Origin: Candidatus Zhuqueibacterota bacterium
GTDB taxonomy: Bacteria > Zhuqueibacterota > Zhuqueibacteria > Thermofontimicrobiales > Thermofontimicrobiaceae
Length of the DNA: 34,556 nucleotides
Assembly (NCBI GenBank): GCA_016783825.1
Contig: JADHVV010000024.1
Location: 1 to 34,556 of the forward strand
Reading direction: 5' to 3'
Shown piece by piece: positions 17,171-24,741 of this stretch (position 1 is its first letter; every line of letters starts with the position of its first letter). The translations under genes were made by a program, and so were the position numbers. Under the pieces are notes generated by a model. The model was not told the DNA's origin and did no database searches. It was given only the letters and a program-made list of their open reading frames with translations.

Positions 17171-18163
17171 TCATTCGTTAATTTTTTTTACCTTTTCAAT
17201 TAAAACAGGAGTTGCATGTAAATAATTTGTTGTTTTGCGTTTTTGATCAATATCATTGTAAACACGGTCAACCTGTTGTGGTGTTAATCCGATAGCAGGG
17301 GCAACTTCATCGCTGGAAATTTCATGATTCTTTCCATATAAACACAGATCAAACTTATCATAAGGAATGGAGAAATAAAATTCCTCTTGTGTTTGAGACA
17401 ACGAATATGTATCTGTTGTTGGAACACTGTTTTGAATTTCCCTGGGAATTTCAAGATATTCTGCTAATTGATAAACCTGCGTTTTATACAAATGAGCTAT
17501 CGGTTTAACATCAGCAGCCCCATCACCCAATTTTACAAAAAAGCCCTGGTCATACTCCTGGAGATTGGGTGTGCCGGTAGCAGCATAGTTGAGCCGATCA
17601 GCGTGATAATATTCTAACATTTTCCGAACGCGTTGTTTGAAGTTGGTCGCAGCCACAATTTGAAGATAAGCTGATAATGACAGTCTTGCTTTTTTTTGCT
17701 CTCCCCGGGGAGATTGGACGATCACAGAAAAAGTCCGATATTGATCCGTATCTAATAGATTGGGAAGAACAATTTTAGATTTATAGGTTGCGTCGTATTC
17801 AGGAATTACACTTTTTATTGCCTCGTCTCTGTGAAAATAACATTTCAAACTTTCAAGAATCGGTGTGATATCTTCATGAATATTATTAATATCCAGGTGT
17901 TCTGCAATAAGTGAACTTAATCGTATCGTATCTGGTGAAGAATCTTTTTCAGGCATTAATAATCCAAAAACTTTGTCTTTTCCCAACGTTTTTACACAAA
18001 GCGCGCCAACAACACTGCTATCAATGCCTCCGGAGAGTGCAACTACTAATCCGCGTTTTTTAAATTTTTGAATAGTATTGCGAAGTAGTTGGGCGATGCG
18101 TTCAACCTCTTTTTCACAATCTATCTTTAACATGTCTGTAGAGAATTTTGGATTTTTATTCAT
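17171..18163 (-). CDS. NAD(+) synthase-like N-type ATP pyrophosphatase (probable amidating paralogue)
   Basis: The 330-residue protein has the PP-loop LSGGIDSS at 43-50, which adenylates a carboxylate, and the NadE signature GTPN, EYDQGFFVKLGDGAADVKP at about 197-221. It also carries the PTTDTYSLSQ block and C-terminal EHKRR-equivalent DQKRKTTNY. It has no glutaminase domain, so it would use free ammonia. It is longer than ordinary ammonia-dependent NadE (about 250-275 residues) because of extra sequence at about 105-165. Housekeeping NAD synthesis cannot be excluded. However, its place between a GNAT and sugar-modifying genes suggests an enzyme forming an amide on a sugar acid or acyl group of the polysaccharide. 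Confidence 0.75.
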   Translation of the reverse strand: MNKNPKFSTDMLKIDCEKEVERIAQLLRNTIQKFKKRGLVVALSGGIDSSVVGALCVKTLGKDKVFGLLMPEKDSSPDTIRLSSLIAEHLDINNIHEDITPILESLKCYFHRDEAIKSVIPEYDATYKSKIVLPNLLDTDQYRTFSVIVQSPRGEQKKARLSLSAYLQIVAATNFKQRVRKMLEYYHADRLNYAATGTPNLQEYDQGFFVKLGDGAADVKPIAHLYKTQVYQLAEYLEIPREIQNSVPTTDTYSLSQTQEEFYFSIPYDKFDLCLYGKNHEISSDEVAPAIGLTPQQVDRVYNDIDQKRKTTNYLHATPVLIEKVKKINE

Positions 18164-18223
18164 TTTTTAAGCCCAACGATGAAGTTATTAATTTTATTCA
18201 AACTGTTTAAATTTTGGAATATT

Positions 18224-18250
18224 ATACTCGTTAAGGGTTAAAATGTAACA
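18224..18250. repeat. TACTCGTTAAGG boundary repeat, copy 1
   Basis: ATACTCGTTAAGGGTTAAAA followed by TGTAACA. Near copies lie at 19814-19848 and 22138-22170 (same orientation) and at 22307-22346 and 27050-27095 (reversed). All lie at gene boundaries of the polysaccharide operon. This one covers the gap between the GNAT and NadE-like genes. Confidence 0.65.
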
Positions 18251-18253
18251 TTA

Positions 18254-18880
18254 TCATAAATTTCGATGAATAGAACCAAACAATTTTCTTTCCCGAAGTA
18301 ATTTCGTGGCTTTGAAACCCATTTGATAAAATTCGTTCAGAGAAATTATTTTATCATTTTTTATGTACCCGACAGCAGTTCTATATCCTTGTTTATGAAC
18401 AATATCTAATAATTTTTGTGAAAAGTATGGTAAATATCCAATTCCCCGAAATTTTGGATAAGTAAAGACATTCTCTATTATAACTGTTTTATTATTTAGC
18501 GGGTGAAAAATATTTTTATAATACTTTTTAATAATATCATTTTCTGACGGATATATTAACCATTGCAAATAAACAATATTGCCATCCACTTTAACTACAT
18601 AACAATTCCGGAATCCACTTTCATAAAAAATTATTCTTGCCAATATCTCTCTTTTATCATCTGCACCAAGAAATTCGATTGTATTTTTAATGCTCGATAG
18701 ATCATCCGAATTCATAATGGATAAATCTCCCGGTGGATCTCTTTTGATCCTTTTTTGCCTGGGAGAATTTAAATTTAATTTCACGACATAATAATAATTG
18801 ATTGAAAATATTCTTCCCATTAATAATCGAAATAGACTTCGACCATCTAATTTATTTATAATAAAGCCATATTTATGCAT
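18254..18880 (-). CDS. GNAT-family N-acyltransferase
   Basis: The 208-residue protein has a GNAT core in its second half. It shows YVVKVDGNIVYLQWLIYP (central strands), then VFTYPKFRGIGYLPYFSQKLL, which holds the acyl-CoA pyrophosphate-binding R-G-x-G-Y loop, and the terminal NEFYQMGFKATKLL typical of the last strand. The first 60 residues (KLDGRSLFRLLMGRIFSINYYY) are basic and partly hydrophobic, perhaps contacting membrane. It starts seven bases after the deacetylase gene, so the two are co-translated, which fits deacetylation of a sugar amine followed by a different acylation. Substrate not readable. Confidence 0.75.
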   Translation of the reverse strand: MHKYGFIINKLDGRSLFRLLMGRIFSINYYYVVKLNLNSPRQKRIKRDPPGDLSIMNSDDLSSIKNTIEFLGADDKREILARIIFYESGFRNCYVVKVDGNIVYLQWLIYPSENDIIKKYYKNIFHPLNNKTVIIENVFTYPKFRGIGYLPYFSQKLLDIVHKQGYRTAVGYIKNDKIISLNEFYQMGFKATKLLRERKLFGSIHRNL

Positions 18881-18887
18881 ATTTTTT

Positions 18888-19799
18888 TTAGCCCCTCATT
18901 TTACAAAAATTGGATATCTCCTCCGGTAAAACATGCCAATAAGCTCCGTCATACTTGTTTTTGACATACTTTAAAAAATCCTCATATAGAGTTACAGAAT
19001 ATTCCTCCTGCTTACATTTTTCCGTATTAAAATTCATATAATCCGGATGCGTGTTAATAAGCGCCATGCCCCCCTTTTCAACAATCCAATCTAATTTTTT
19101 TTTCCAAATACTTATTTCATTTTTTTTCAATAAAATAAATTGGGTGAAATCCTGTGCCAGTGTATAGGGAAGCTCAACATAGCCTTTACCGGTTGAACCA
19201 TTTTGTACCCAAAACGGAAAAATCGTATCGACGCCATTCGATTGTGGCTCAAAAGGATCCGTATCAAAAGTAGATGCATCGTACTCTATATTCAAATCAT
19301 GATGCCACGCCAAATTGTGATGCATGGCTGGAGAGCGAAAACCAACAGCGTTCCAATCGTTTAAATAGAAGTTGATTTTTTTTGTGCGTTGTTGAAAGAT
19401 TGCTTTGGATTTGTAAAGTTTTCCATCATGCAATAGCCCGTGGACACCAACTTCAAAATTATTTTTTTTTAATTCTTCAATAAGTGGTTTTGAAACCGGG
19501 TAGCGTTCCGGTACAAAATTAAAGGATGAACGGAATCCGGCTTTTTTTTCCAATTGCATTAATTGTAAACATTTTTTTTGCCCGCCTGCATATTCAACAT
19601 CATGAGTTAGAACGAGCGCAAATTTTTTTCCATCGGGCCAACCATCCCAATCAACCGGGGGGGGACTTGCGTTTTTACTGATTGGCCAAATATTTTTATA
19701 GCGTTGTTCTTTCCATCGAACTATTTTACTTCTGATATAGATTTGAAATTTTCTTGGAATGAGCGGTTTCAACAAATAAAATAGTTTCGTAAAATACAT
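18888..19799 (-). CDS. Polysaccharide deacetylase-like protein (NodB-type fold)
   Basis: The protein has 303 residues from the chosen ATG. The fold motifs are present in order: VLTHDVEY (motif 1 with the metal-site Asp), VGVHGLLHDG (motif 2 His-x3-His), VGFRSPAMHHN (motif 3), YDASTFDTDPFEP and ALINTHPDYM (motif 5 His). These CE4-like enzymes remove N-acetyl groups using a divalent metal. No signal peptide is convincing, so it may act in the cytoplasm on nucleotide- or lipid-linked sugars. The frame is open to a TTG at 19814, but that codon lies within the dispersed TACTCGTTAAGG repeat, so I chose the ATG at 19799. Confidence 0.82.
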   Translation of the reverse strand: MYFTKLFYLLKPLIPRKFQIYIRSKIVRWKEQRYKNIWPISKNASPPPVDWDGWPDGKKFALVLTHDVEYAGGQKKCLQLMQLEKKAGFRSSFNFVPERYPVSKPLIEELKKNNFEVGVHGLLHDGKLYKSKAIFQQRTKKINFYLNDWNAVGFRSPAMHHNLAWHHDLNIEYDASTFDTDPFEPQSNGVDTIFPFWVQNGSTGKGYVELPYTLAQDFTQFILLKKNEISIWKKKLDWIVEKGGMALINTHPDYMNFNTEKCKQEEYSVTLYEDFLKYVKNKYDGAYWHVLPEEISNFCKMRG

Positions 19800-19813
19800 G
19801 GTTTTCTTACTCA

Positions 19814-19848
19814 ATACTCGTTAAGGATTATTTTGTAACATATAAAAT
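19814..19848. repeat. TACTCGTTAAGG boundary repeat, copy 2
   Basis: ATACTCGTTAAGGATT, then TTTTGTAACATATAAAAT. It lies directly upstream of the deacetylase start, so it would form part of that gene's leader. It matches the reversed copies at 22307-22346 and 27050-27095 over about 30 bases. Confidence 0.65.
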
Positions 19849-19853
19849 ATTTC

Positions 19854-20025
19854 GTAACTATTCAGCTAAAAACAGGCCTGGCAATAAAGCACGATAAAAA
19901 AATATTTCGCAGAATAATTTATAGCAGAATGATGCTTTCTCTTTTTATTATTCTGCTATAAATTATTCTGCTACAATCTTAAAATCTGTGTTTTAAATAG
20001 TTCACATGGCTCGCTGAATAGTTAC
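19854..20025. repeat. Doubled-word palindrome inside an outer GTAACTATTCAGC inverted pair
   Basis: The outer arms GTAACTATTCAGC (19854-19866) and GCTGAATAGTTAC (20013-20025) enclose a perfect 22-base inverted repeat, 19909-19930 with 19950-19971. Each inner arm holds GCAGAAT twice. The same inner word family recurs at 31934-32102, where the neighbouring genes are unrelated. It lies in the gene-free gap 19800-20406. Confidence 0.75.
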
Positions 20026-20040
20026 AATATTTCTTTTTTT

Positions 20041-20242
20041 GTAACTATTCAGCTTTGTCAAGAGAAATCATTCTGAGGGAGCTTGCGACCGAAGCATAGT
20101 CTGTATTTCCTTATCTTTAAATGTAACTATACAGGAATCTCTCCAATGTCCATACTTTTTTAAATATTGCGAGATTCTTCACTTCCCAGCATCTCCAATC
20201 CCTTCCCTCGTTCAGAATGACATCGATGACCTGAATGGTTAC
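20041..20242. repeat. TCATTCTGA-type dispersed element, copy 1
   Basis: The outer arms are GTAACTATTCAG (20041-20052) and CTGAATGGTTAC (20231-20242). Inside, TCATTCTGAGGGA (20068-20080) pairs with CCCTCGTTCAGAATGA (20205-20220). The centre holds GAAGCATAGTCTGTATT and ACTATACAGGAATCTC. A second copy with the same motif order lies at 34418-34550 in the same orientation. No coding sequence is present. Confidence 0.7.
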
Positions 20243-20278
20243 CTGTTTTTTTAGTATGGATGTAAATCAATAAAGCAG

Positions 20279-20376
20279 GGCGCACTAAAGTACAGGCATG
20301 GAGCTAATCATCTGTTTTACCGCCATGCTCTTTGCGCCATGCATTTATGGTGACAGATATAAACAGTTAAAAAAAT
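20279..20376. repeat. Inverted copy of the 22175-22246 repeat
   Basis: GCGCACTAAAGTACAGG at 20280-20296 is the boundary motif also seen next to element A. Positions 20313-20375 read, on the minus strand, nearly the same as 22175-22246 on the plus strand (shared blocks TTTTTTAACTGT, ACCATAAATGCATGGCGC and CATGGCGGTAAAACA). The two copies flank the FemAB gene and the acetyltransferase gene in opposite orientation. Confidence 0.75.
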
Positions 20377-20406
20377 ATTTTAGTTGAATGGTACATTTGA
20401 AGCCAA

Positions 20407-21447
20407 TTATCCAACATGTTTGTACAACATATTTCCGGCTGCTTTTAAAATTGGTAAAGGCATCTTTTTGAAAAAATAATTGTACCAGCCGCTTTCTTTG
20501 TTTTTTTCGTTTACAAAATTTTTTACCGAAAAATCATATTTATAATAGTTGATCATTTTTTCTTCAGCTCCCCAGCCCAGTTTGAAGCGGCGCAGTCCTT
20601 CATTTGATATTTCTGTTTTTCCAAAATCAAAAGTATCAAAATTCTGTAAAGCATAATTTTTTATTGCTTCCCACATAACCAGGTTATTGGCTCGCAAATG
20701 CAAGTACTTTACATCTGAAGCGCCATATTTATAAATGACCGTTTTTGAAAAATGAAAAAATATGGCAGCTGCAAGACACCGATTATCTTTTTTTGCGATC
20801 AAAATATTTCCATAATTATTTTTAATTATGTTTTCATAAATATTTTTAAAAAACTGTTTCGGTTGTGGGGGAAGTCCATGTTTTTTCCTGGTGATACAAT
20901 TAAGCGCATAAAAATTATCCATTGCGTCAGATGAATTATCGATACTAACACAAACTCCTTCACGTTCAGCTTTTTTGATATTTCGCTTTGTGTTGCTTTT
21001 AAGACCTGCAAATAATGTTTTTTCATCCGAAAGAGATAATAGGTGCTGATAATATTGTAATGAACTATTTTTATCCCGAAATAACTCCGAACCACCCCGG
21101 AATTCCAAATATTTCCACCCTCCATTTTCTCCGAACACGACAATGTCATTAAGAAAATTTTTGAAATAGCTTTTGTCCGGAATAATAGGATCGCAGTGAT
21201 CAGTGAACGGTAGTGAAACAGCCCGGTTGCCGGTAATGCGGCTTTTTATTTCCATTAATGGCAGCAAAAAATTAAGCCTGTTTTTAGAGATTTCGGCAAA
21301 ATACATCGGCACATAGCCATAACTTTGATGCAACACCTTAGCCCAAAACGACGAATAAAAAAAAGATGTGTTTTTCAATGTTTTAATATGGTCATCCCAG
21401 TTTTTATAAATAATGGGATTAATATATTGTAATTTGCTTTGAACCAT
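20407..21447 (-). CDS. FemAB-like (GNAT-fold) peptidyl/aminoacyl transferase, copy 1
   Basis: The 346-residue protein shares the same landmarks as the protein at 14449-15501: FFYSSFWAKVLHQSYGY, then LPFTDHCDPI, RNIKKAEREGVCVSI, KKHGLPPQPKQFFKNIY, AAAIFFHFSKTVIYKYGASD, FDTFDFGKTEIS and LRRFKLGWGAEE, ending PLPILKAAGNMLYKHVG against PLPLLRLEGKMLYHHFG in the other. The two clearly arose by duplication and have diverged, so they may add different residues or act on different sugars. It lies in a segment bounded by inverted repeats, with a hairpin upstream in the gap to the acetyltransferase gene. It would act in the cytoplasm, with aminoacyl-tRNA as the family-type donor. Confidence 0.82.
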   Translation of the reverse strand: MVQSKLQYINPIIYKNWDDHIKTLKNTSFFYSSFWAKVLHQSYGYVPMYFAEISKNRLNFLLPLMEIKSRITGNRAVSLPFTDHCDPIIPDKSYFKNFLNDIVVFGENGGWKYLEFRGGSELFRDKNSSLQYYQHLLSLSDEKTLFAGLKSNTKRNIKKAEREGVCVSIDNSSDAMDNFYALNCITRKKHGLPPQPKQFFKNIYENIIKNNYGNILIAKKDNRCLAAAIFFHFSKTVIYKYGASDVKYLHLRANNLVMWEAIKNYALQNFDTFDFGKTEISNEGLRRFKLGWGAEEKMINYYKYDFSVKNFVNEKNKESGWYNYFFKKMPLPILKAAGNMLYKHVG

Positions 21448-21547
21448 TTAAGACTGATTTTTTAATTAAACTTAGTTGTCTTCCGGATATGGATTGAAGT
21501 TTGACTTTTGTAAACATTCACAAAGTGATGGTGAAGATAAGACTGAA

Positions 21548-21574
21548 AAATCCAATCCGCCGCGGATTGGATTT
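21548..21574. terminator. GC-centred hairpin with flanking T/A runs
   Basis: AAATCCAATCCGC (21548-21560) pairs with GCGGATTGGATTT (21562-21574). On the plus strand ATTTTTTTG follows; on the minus strand TTTTTC follows. It lies in the 194-base gap between the acetyltransferase and FemAB genes of the minus-strand operon, so it could attenuate transcription there. No plus-strand gene precedes it. Confidence 0.5.
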
Positions 21575-21641
21575 ATTTTTTTGTTTTCAACTGCGCATTC
21601 TCATCTATTCTTTTTCTACAATGTGAACGGTTACCGGTTTT

Positions 21642-22121
21642 TTAAATATCATCTATTTTCTTTAAAACTCGCGCAGGATTCCCGGCAACAATTGTATCTG
21701 GCGGCACATCCCTGGTAACGACACTGCCAGCGCCCATAATGGCATTTTCACCAACAGTTATTCCACATAACAACGTGGTGCTGGAACCAATAGATGCGCC
21801 TTTTTTGATGAGTGTGGGGACACACTTCCAGTCATCTTCGGTTTGCAATTTCCCATCGCCACTGGTAGCGCGTGGATAGATATCATTGATGAATGTAACA
21901 TTATGTCCAATAAAAACATCATCTTCTATTGTAACGCCTTCACAAATAAATGTGTGACTGGAGATTTTACAATTATTCCCTATTTTAGCGCCTTTCTGGA
22001 TTTCCACAAAACAGCCGACTTTTGTGTTGTCGCCAATCTCACATCCGTAGAGATTGACAAAACTAAAAACTTTTGTATTTTTACCTAATTTTACATCTTC
22101 CGTTATGAGTTGATATTTCAT
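21642..22121 (-). CDS. Left-handed beta-helix N-acetyltransferase (WbpD/WlbB-like)
   Basis: The 159-residue protein is built of hexapeptide repeats from start to end, for example KLGKNTKVFSFVNLYGCEIG, then DNTKVGCFVEIQKGAKIGNN, GVTIEDDVFIGHNVTFIND and ASIGSSTTLLCGITVGENA. It ends with the conserved GAGSVVTRDVPPDTIVAGNPARV. It matches acetyl-CoA-dependent acetyltransferases that modify the 3-amino group of UDP-sugars. The next upstream gene encodes a Gfo/Idh/MocA dehydrogenase of the WbpB/WlbA type, its usual pathway partner, which supports the call. The PLP aminotransferase normally between the two steps is not in the window. Confidence 0.88.
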   Translation of the reverse strand: MKYQLITEDVKLGKNTKVFSFVNLYGCEIGDNTKVGCFVEIQKGAKIGNNCKISSHTFICEGVTIEDDVFIGHNVTFINDIYPRATSGDGKLQTEDDWKCVPTLIKKGASIGSSTTLLCGITVGENAIMGAGSVVTRDVPPDTIVAGNPARVLKKIDDI

Positions 22122-22137
22122 TGTTCGCTTTCTTTGT

Positions 22138-22346
22138 TACTCGTTAAGGATTAAAATGAAACAATCACCTAATCTATTTTTTTTAACTGTTAATATCTGT
22201 TACCATAAATGCATGGCGCAAAGAGCAGAGCGCATGGCGGTAAAACATGCACTTTGCGCCATGCTCTATGCGCTTTGCTTTCGTTAATTTTTTTTTGCTT
22301 AAGAAAAGTAATGTTTTATATGTTGCAAAGTAAACCTTAATGAGTA
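22138..22346. repeat. Composite inverted repeat between dehydrogenase and acetyltransferase genes
   Basis: The outer arms are TACTCGTTAAGG (22138-22149) and CCTTAATGAGTA (22335-22346), both part of the boundary repeat. Inside, 22175-22246 is the partner of the inverted copy at 20313-20375. The centre is a palindrome, GCATGGCGCAAAG (22211-22223) with CTTTGCGCCATGC (22252-22264), and a second word AGCGCAT (22229-22235) with ATGCGCT (22268-22274). It fills nearly the whole gap. Confidence 0.75.
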
Positions 22347-22349
22347 TAA

Positions 22350-23435
22350 TTAATTCATCCCAACAGCAACGTCGTATTGTAATGGTTTTGAAACTCTGGT
22401 TTTGGGGGCAACAGACTTTTCAAAGGAAATTGGCTGTTTACCTCCGCCATTCCGAATTGATTTATTGGCAGATTCTAAAATAGAAACCACGCGCAACCCA
22501 CTGTAACCATCACTCTTAGGTTGTTTATCATTCAAACAACAATCAACGAAGTGTTCACATTCCTTTTGCAACGGTTCATATTGGTTGAGCCTCGGGACAT
22601 AAATATCACCGTAACGATATGAAAAATGAAATTCAGCAAAAGAGTTGTAATAAGGCGGCGCTTCTACTCCTTTATCATAAATCTTAATTTTTTCATTTTG
22701 GCTGATATCATCATACACGAGCATTTTTTTACTGCCAACAATTGTAATTTTTCTTATCTTATCCGGATCAAGCCAACTATTGTGAACGAAGGCGATCGTG
22801 CCATTGGGAAATGACAATGTTATGTTTGCCACGTCCTCGATTTCCGGGTTAAAATGGGCTTTGCCCTGCCCATTTACACCGATTGGAAATTCATCCAACA
22901 GGTAAAGAATTATGGACAAGTCATGAGGCGCTAAATCCCAGATTACATTGATGTCGGGCTGAAAAAGTCCTAAATTAGCGCGAACAGATCTGATGTAATA
23001 AATGTCCCCTAATTCACCGCTTTGAATTATTTCTTTAGCCTTGTTCACTGCTGATGTGTATTCAAAAGTATGTCCAACCATCAGCGCTTTGTTGTTTTTC
23101 TCAGCTAATTCAATTAATTCAACACATTGATCCACTGATGATGCCAATGGTTTTTCTACCATGACATGTTTTCCATGAGCCAAAACTTTTTTAGCCAAAT
23201 CCCTGTGAGTATAAACAGGAGTTGCAATTGCAATGGCATCAACATCAGGATTTTTTAAGATTTCATCGAAATTTTTGGTAACCATTGTGGATGGATAAAG
23301 AGATTTTATCCTGCCCAGTTTTTCATCAGCTAAATCGCAACATGCGAACACGTTACAATTGGAGAGTTGACTAAAATTTCTAATCAAATTCGGTCCCCAG
23401 TAGCCACAGCCAACAACAGCGATATTTAATTTCAC
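22350..23435 (-). CDS. Gfo/Idh/MocA-family oxidoreductase (WbpB/WlbA-like UDP-sugar 3-dehydrogenase)
   Basis: The N-terminal Rossmann domain begins NIAVVGCGYWGPNLIRNF with the GxGxxG motif. It continues VDAIAIATPVYTHRDLAKK and the family hallmark HVMVEKPLASS, whose Lys is catalytic in the family. The second domain has SVRANLGLFQPDINV and IWDLAPHDLSIILYLL with the conserved Asp/His. Such enzymes oxidise C3 of UDP-N-acetylglucosaminuronate or a related sugar before transamination and acetylation. The start is a GTG at 23435 with a strong AAGGAAAGGGG box six bases upstream, putting the Rossmann strand at the N terminus; an ATG at 23492 would add 19 residues with no good ribosome site. The partner acetyltransferase follows after a repeat-filled gap. 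Confidence 0.87.
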   Translation of the reverse strand: MKLNIAVVGCGYWGPNLIRNFSQLSNCNVFACCDLADEKLGRIKSLYPSTMVTKNFDEILKNPDVDAIAIATPVYTHRDLAKKVLAHGKHVMVEKPLASSVDQCVELIELAEKNNKALMVGHTFEYTSAVNKAKEIIQSGELGDIYYIRSVRANLGLFQPDINVIWDLAPHDLSIILYLLDEFPIGVNGQGKAHFNPEIEDVANITLSFPNGTIAFVHNSWLDPDKIRKITIVGSKKMLVYDDISQNEKIKIYDKGVEAPPYYNSFAEFHFSYRYGDIYVPRLNQYEPLQKECEHFVDCCLNDKQPKSDGYSGLRVVSILESANKSIRNGGGKQPISFEKSVAPKTRVSKPLQYDVAVGMN

Positions 23436-23813
23436 CTTGTACCCCTTTCCTTGATGATTTAATTTTTTCATCATTTTTAATCCCATCTTCATAAAATATC
23501 AATGCACTGTACTTTCTTTCAAAAGATGCAGATTCGATGAGTTGGTTTAAAAGTAATTTTATAAAACCTGGGTAATTGTGCTTTACATCATTAAATTATC
23601 TTGTGCTTGAAAGTAAATTCCATAAATCAAAAACAAAAAAGCATAACATTTGCTAATTGCAAATTGCAATGTTTCTGTGGTGCACAAAGAACATTTTGCA
23701 AAGCAGAATTGTCTTAATTTTAGTAAATACAAATGTTAATGTATAATATAAAATAGCAACGTAACTATTCCCGCAAAATTTATGCCAACTCTGTTAATTA
23801 TAAGAACATAGCT
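23436..23813. other. Gene-free gap
   Basis: I see no gene. The region is AT-rich, with short repeated AATTGCAAATTGCAAT near 23655 and two TTTGCAAA-type words nearby. A promoter for the dehydrogenase gene may lie here, but no box is clear. It lacks the long doubled-word palindromes found in most other large gaps. Confidence 0.4.
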
Positions 23814-24323
23814 CTATCTTGATGCCTGGTGGGCGATGCCCGGGGATAAGCGTTTTTCTTGTGCAAGGTCACGAACATCAATTATTTTGAATTTATGAAA
23901 AATTTGTTCTTCCTCATAAACCTTGTCGTATTGGATTTTTTTTATTTTTTCTATAATACCATTGACGACTACCCGGGCTTGAAGTGCATCAGTATCGGGC
24001 AATATAACTATTACCTCTTTAAAATCCTGTAACGACACAACATCTGTCTCCCGAACGGTGGATAGAATAATTTCAATTAATGAATTTCCATCAATCCCAA
24101 AGAATAAATACCTGTTTGCCTTTTTATCAAATTCCAGGTCTGATAAAATAATCGATAAAGGATTATTTGTTTTTTCAGCCCTTCGTTTTTCTAATGAAAG
24201 ACGTTTTTTGAACTCCTCATACAAAAAGAAATTATTTTGAGCAAGAATAAATGAGTTACGATATTTTTTGTTTTTTCTAAATTGTATTCTGTTTATAAAA
24301 TTTGTCAAAATCAATTTCACCAC
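23814..24323 (-). CDS. Degenerate GGDEF-domain protein
   Basis: The 169-residue protein has the layout of a GGDEF domain: the first-helix pattern EEFKKRLSLEKRRAEKTNNPLSI, the strand ILSDLEFDKKAN (usually DxDxFKxIND), then VRETDVVSLQDFKEVIVILPDTD, and the helix ALQARVVVNGIIEKI. The signature GGDEF/GGEEF should stand just before VIVILPDTD but reads LQDFKE, and the metal-binding Asp pair is incomplete. It is therefore very unlikely to make cyclic-di-GMP. The first 20 residues are basic and partly hydrophobic. Standing immediately after the Wzc-like gene, it may serve as a regulatory or scaffolding subunit of the polysaccharide machine. Confidence 0.7.
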   Translation of the reverse strand: MVKLILTNFINRIQFRKNKKYRNSFILAQNNFFLYEEFKKRLSLEKRRAEKTNNPLSIILSDLEFDKKANRYLFFGIDGNSLIEIILSTVRETDVVSLQDFKEVIVILPDTDALQARVVVNGIIEKIKKIQYDKVYEEEQIFHKFKIIDVRDLAQEKRLSPGIAHQASR

Positions 24324-24384
24324 CCTTCCACACTGAAATAGATACTACCTTAATTTTGAACTTATAACAGTCAAATACCACCAT

Positions 24385-24741
24385 GAAAAGCGAGAACCAA
24401 AAAAGTAACCGGGTAAGGGTAATTAGTTTATTAGGTAATTGGGAATTATTAGCGCACTAAAGTGCAGGCGAAGGCTGAGGCAAAGGCGAAGGAAGAAAAT
24501 CCTTAATCCTGTAATCTTATATCTTGCTTCGCCTCAGCCTTTTCGTTGTAATTGTTAATTGAACTGGCTTAAAAACTTTTGCAATAAAAACGAAGATTTA
24601 ACTTGTAATACTATAATAATCATAATTTATTTTTACCCAATTACCTTATTACCCACTTACCCTATTACCAAATTCCCTTTTAAATGCTCATTTTTTATTC
24701 AGCATTTTTTTCCGGTGGGCAAGAATTTGACGGTTTAGTAT
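24385..24741. repeat. Dispersed element B, copy 1, interrupted by element A
   Basis: It starts GAGAACCAAAAAAGTAAC and carries the left arm GGGTAAGGGTAATTAG, TTAGGTAATTGGGAATT (about 24408-24446). After an interruption it continues with the right arm ACCCAATTACCTTATTACCC (about 24638-24660), CTATTACCAAATT, and a tail GGGCAAGAATTTGACGG that runs into the 3' end of the Wzc-like gene. The second copy at 29398-29574 has the same arms and tail without the interruption. Confidence 0.75.
24449..24615 (+). repeat. Dispersed non-coding element A, copy 2
   Basis: It runs from TTAGCGCACTAAAGTGCAGG to ACTTGTAATACTATAA. The left palindrome arm (24466-24492) holds GGCGAAGG twice around GGCTGAGG, and the right arm 24527-24540 reads CTTCGCCTCAGCCT. 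It matches positions 1-160 in order and orientation. It is inserted in the loop of element B. Confidence 0.75.

Noticed and set aside
14449-21447. Exosortase/PEP-CTERM locus
   Set aside because: FemAB and deacetylase genes resemble that setting, but there is no exosortase, no PEP-CTERM tail, and the secreted proteins end in T9SS-type domains.
23436-23492. Upstream ATG (23492) for the dehydrogenase
   Set aside because: It would add a 19-residue basic tail before the Rossmann strand with no proper ribosome site, whereas the GTG at 23435 has a strong one.
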